Shown: positions 7,515-7,693 of the stretch, piece after piece
How positions within the stretch are numbered: position 1 is the stretch's first letter
Layout of the letters: each line of letters begins with the position of its first letter
NCBI GenBank assembly: GCA_943327965.2
Contig: CALPYQ020000065.1
Coordinates: forward strand, 1-7,693
DNA: 7,693 bases
DNA from: Singulisphaera sp. GP187
Lineage (GTDB): Bacteria; Pseudomonadota; Gammaproteobacteria; Burkholderiales; Burkholderiaceae_C
Direction: 5' to 3'
Notes under the pieces: model-generated
Database searches by the model: none
Told to the model about the DNA's origin: nothing
What the model saw: only the letters and a program-made list of their open reading frames with translations
Position numbers and translations under genes: made by a program

Positions 7515-7693
7515 ATGGGCGCGCAGTGGAAAGCAAAAGGCAAGGCACAAGCTGCCGATGCCAGGGGCAAACTTTTTGGCCGATTGGCCAAGGACATCAT
7601 GATGGCCGCCAAAAATGGGGCCGATCCTGCCGCCAACTCCCGTCTGCGCTTGGTGGTTGAGCAAGCGCGCAAAGTTTCGATGCCCAAAGACAC
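7515..7693 (+). CDS. YebC/PmpR-family transcription/translation factor, YeeN-like, cut by window edge
   Basis: The first 59 codons plus two bases are present; family members are about 235-250 residues, so three quarters are missing. The visible N-terminal domain matches the family: an early tryptophan (MGAQWKAK), [14 protein letters not shown] (15-28), AAKNGADP (31-38), N41[11 protein letters not shown] (43-52) and MPKD (56-59). The opening MGAQWK, instead of the MAGHSKW of classical YebC, resembles E. coli YeeN (MGRKW), pointing to the second paralogue type. YebC-family proteins have been described as DNA-binding regulators (PmpR) and as ribosome-associated factors that relieve stalling; which applies here cannot be told. 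The ATG at 7515 has GAAGG 8 bases upstream, a good ribosome site. It diverges from the dehydratase gene across about 110 bases. Confidence 0.88.
   Translation, partial: MGAQWKAKGKAQAADARGKLFGRLAKDIMMAAKNGADPAANSRLRLVVEQARKVSMPKD

Overview
The window is a stretch of ordinary bacterial housekeeping chromosome. Gene order and protein sequences point to a betaproteobacterium of the order Burkholderiales, most likely Comamonadaceae (Limnohabitans/Rhodoferax-like). This is judged from the neighbourhood proS, rppH, proB-obgE-rpmA-rplU, ispB, from an RppH with a long C-terminal tail, and from heavy use of TTG for leucine. The genus is a guess. I see no mobile element, CRISPR array, rRNA, tRNA or phage gene.

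Layout: (1) 1-1437, minus strand: proS, prolyl-tRNA synthetase, running off the left edge. (2) 1438-1529: divergent intergenic region with a dyad over the likely rppH promoter. (3) 1530-2207, plus: rppH, RNA 5' pyrophosphohydrolase, closed by a bidirectional terminator at 2207-2229. (4) 2248-5183, minus: proB, obgE, rpmA and rplU; transcription runs from rplU towards proB, with an intrinsic terminator between rpmA and obgE. (5) 5184-5399: divergent control region holding a strong rplU promoter, a TATAAT box facing ispB, and one hairpin in each leader. (6) 5400-6395, plus: ispB, polyprenyl diphosphate synthase, with a TTG start. (7) 6409-7404, minus: a PLP-dependent dehydratase of the serine racemase / threo-3-hydroxyaspartate ammonia-lyase type, convergent with ispB. 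(8) 7515-7693, plus: the first 59 codons of a YebC/PmpR-family regulator of the YeeN-like type, running off the right edge.

The themes are translation (proS, rplU, rpmA, obgE for large-subunit assembly), proline (proB makes it, proS charges it), RNA turnover (rppH), the quinone side chain (ispB) and hydroxy-amino-acid catabolism. All complete genes look intact, with catalytic motifs in place and no frameshifts.

I did not find an undescribed system. The observations most worth a second look are non-coding: the dyad at 1476-1495, the leader hairpins at 5205-5227 and 5334-5368, and the terminator between rpmA and obgE. The substrate of the dehydratase is also open.
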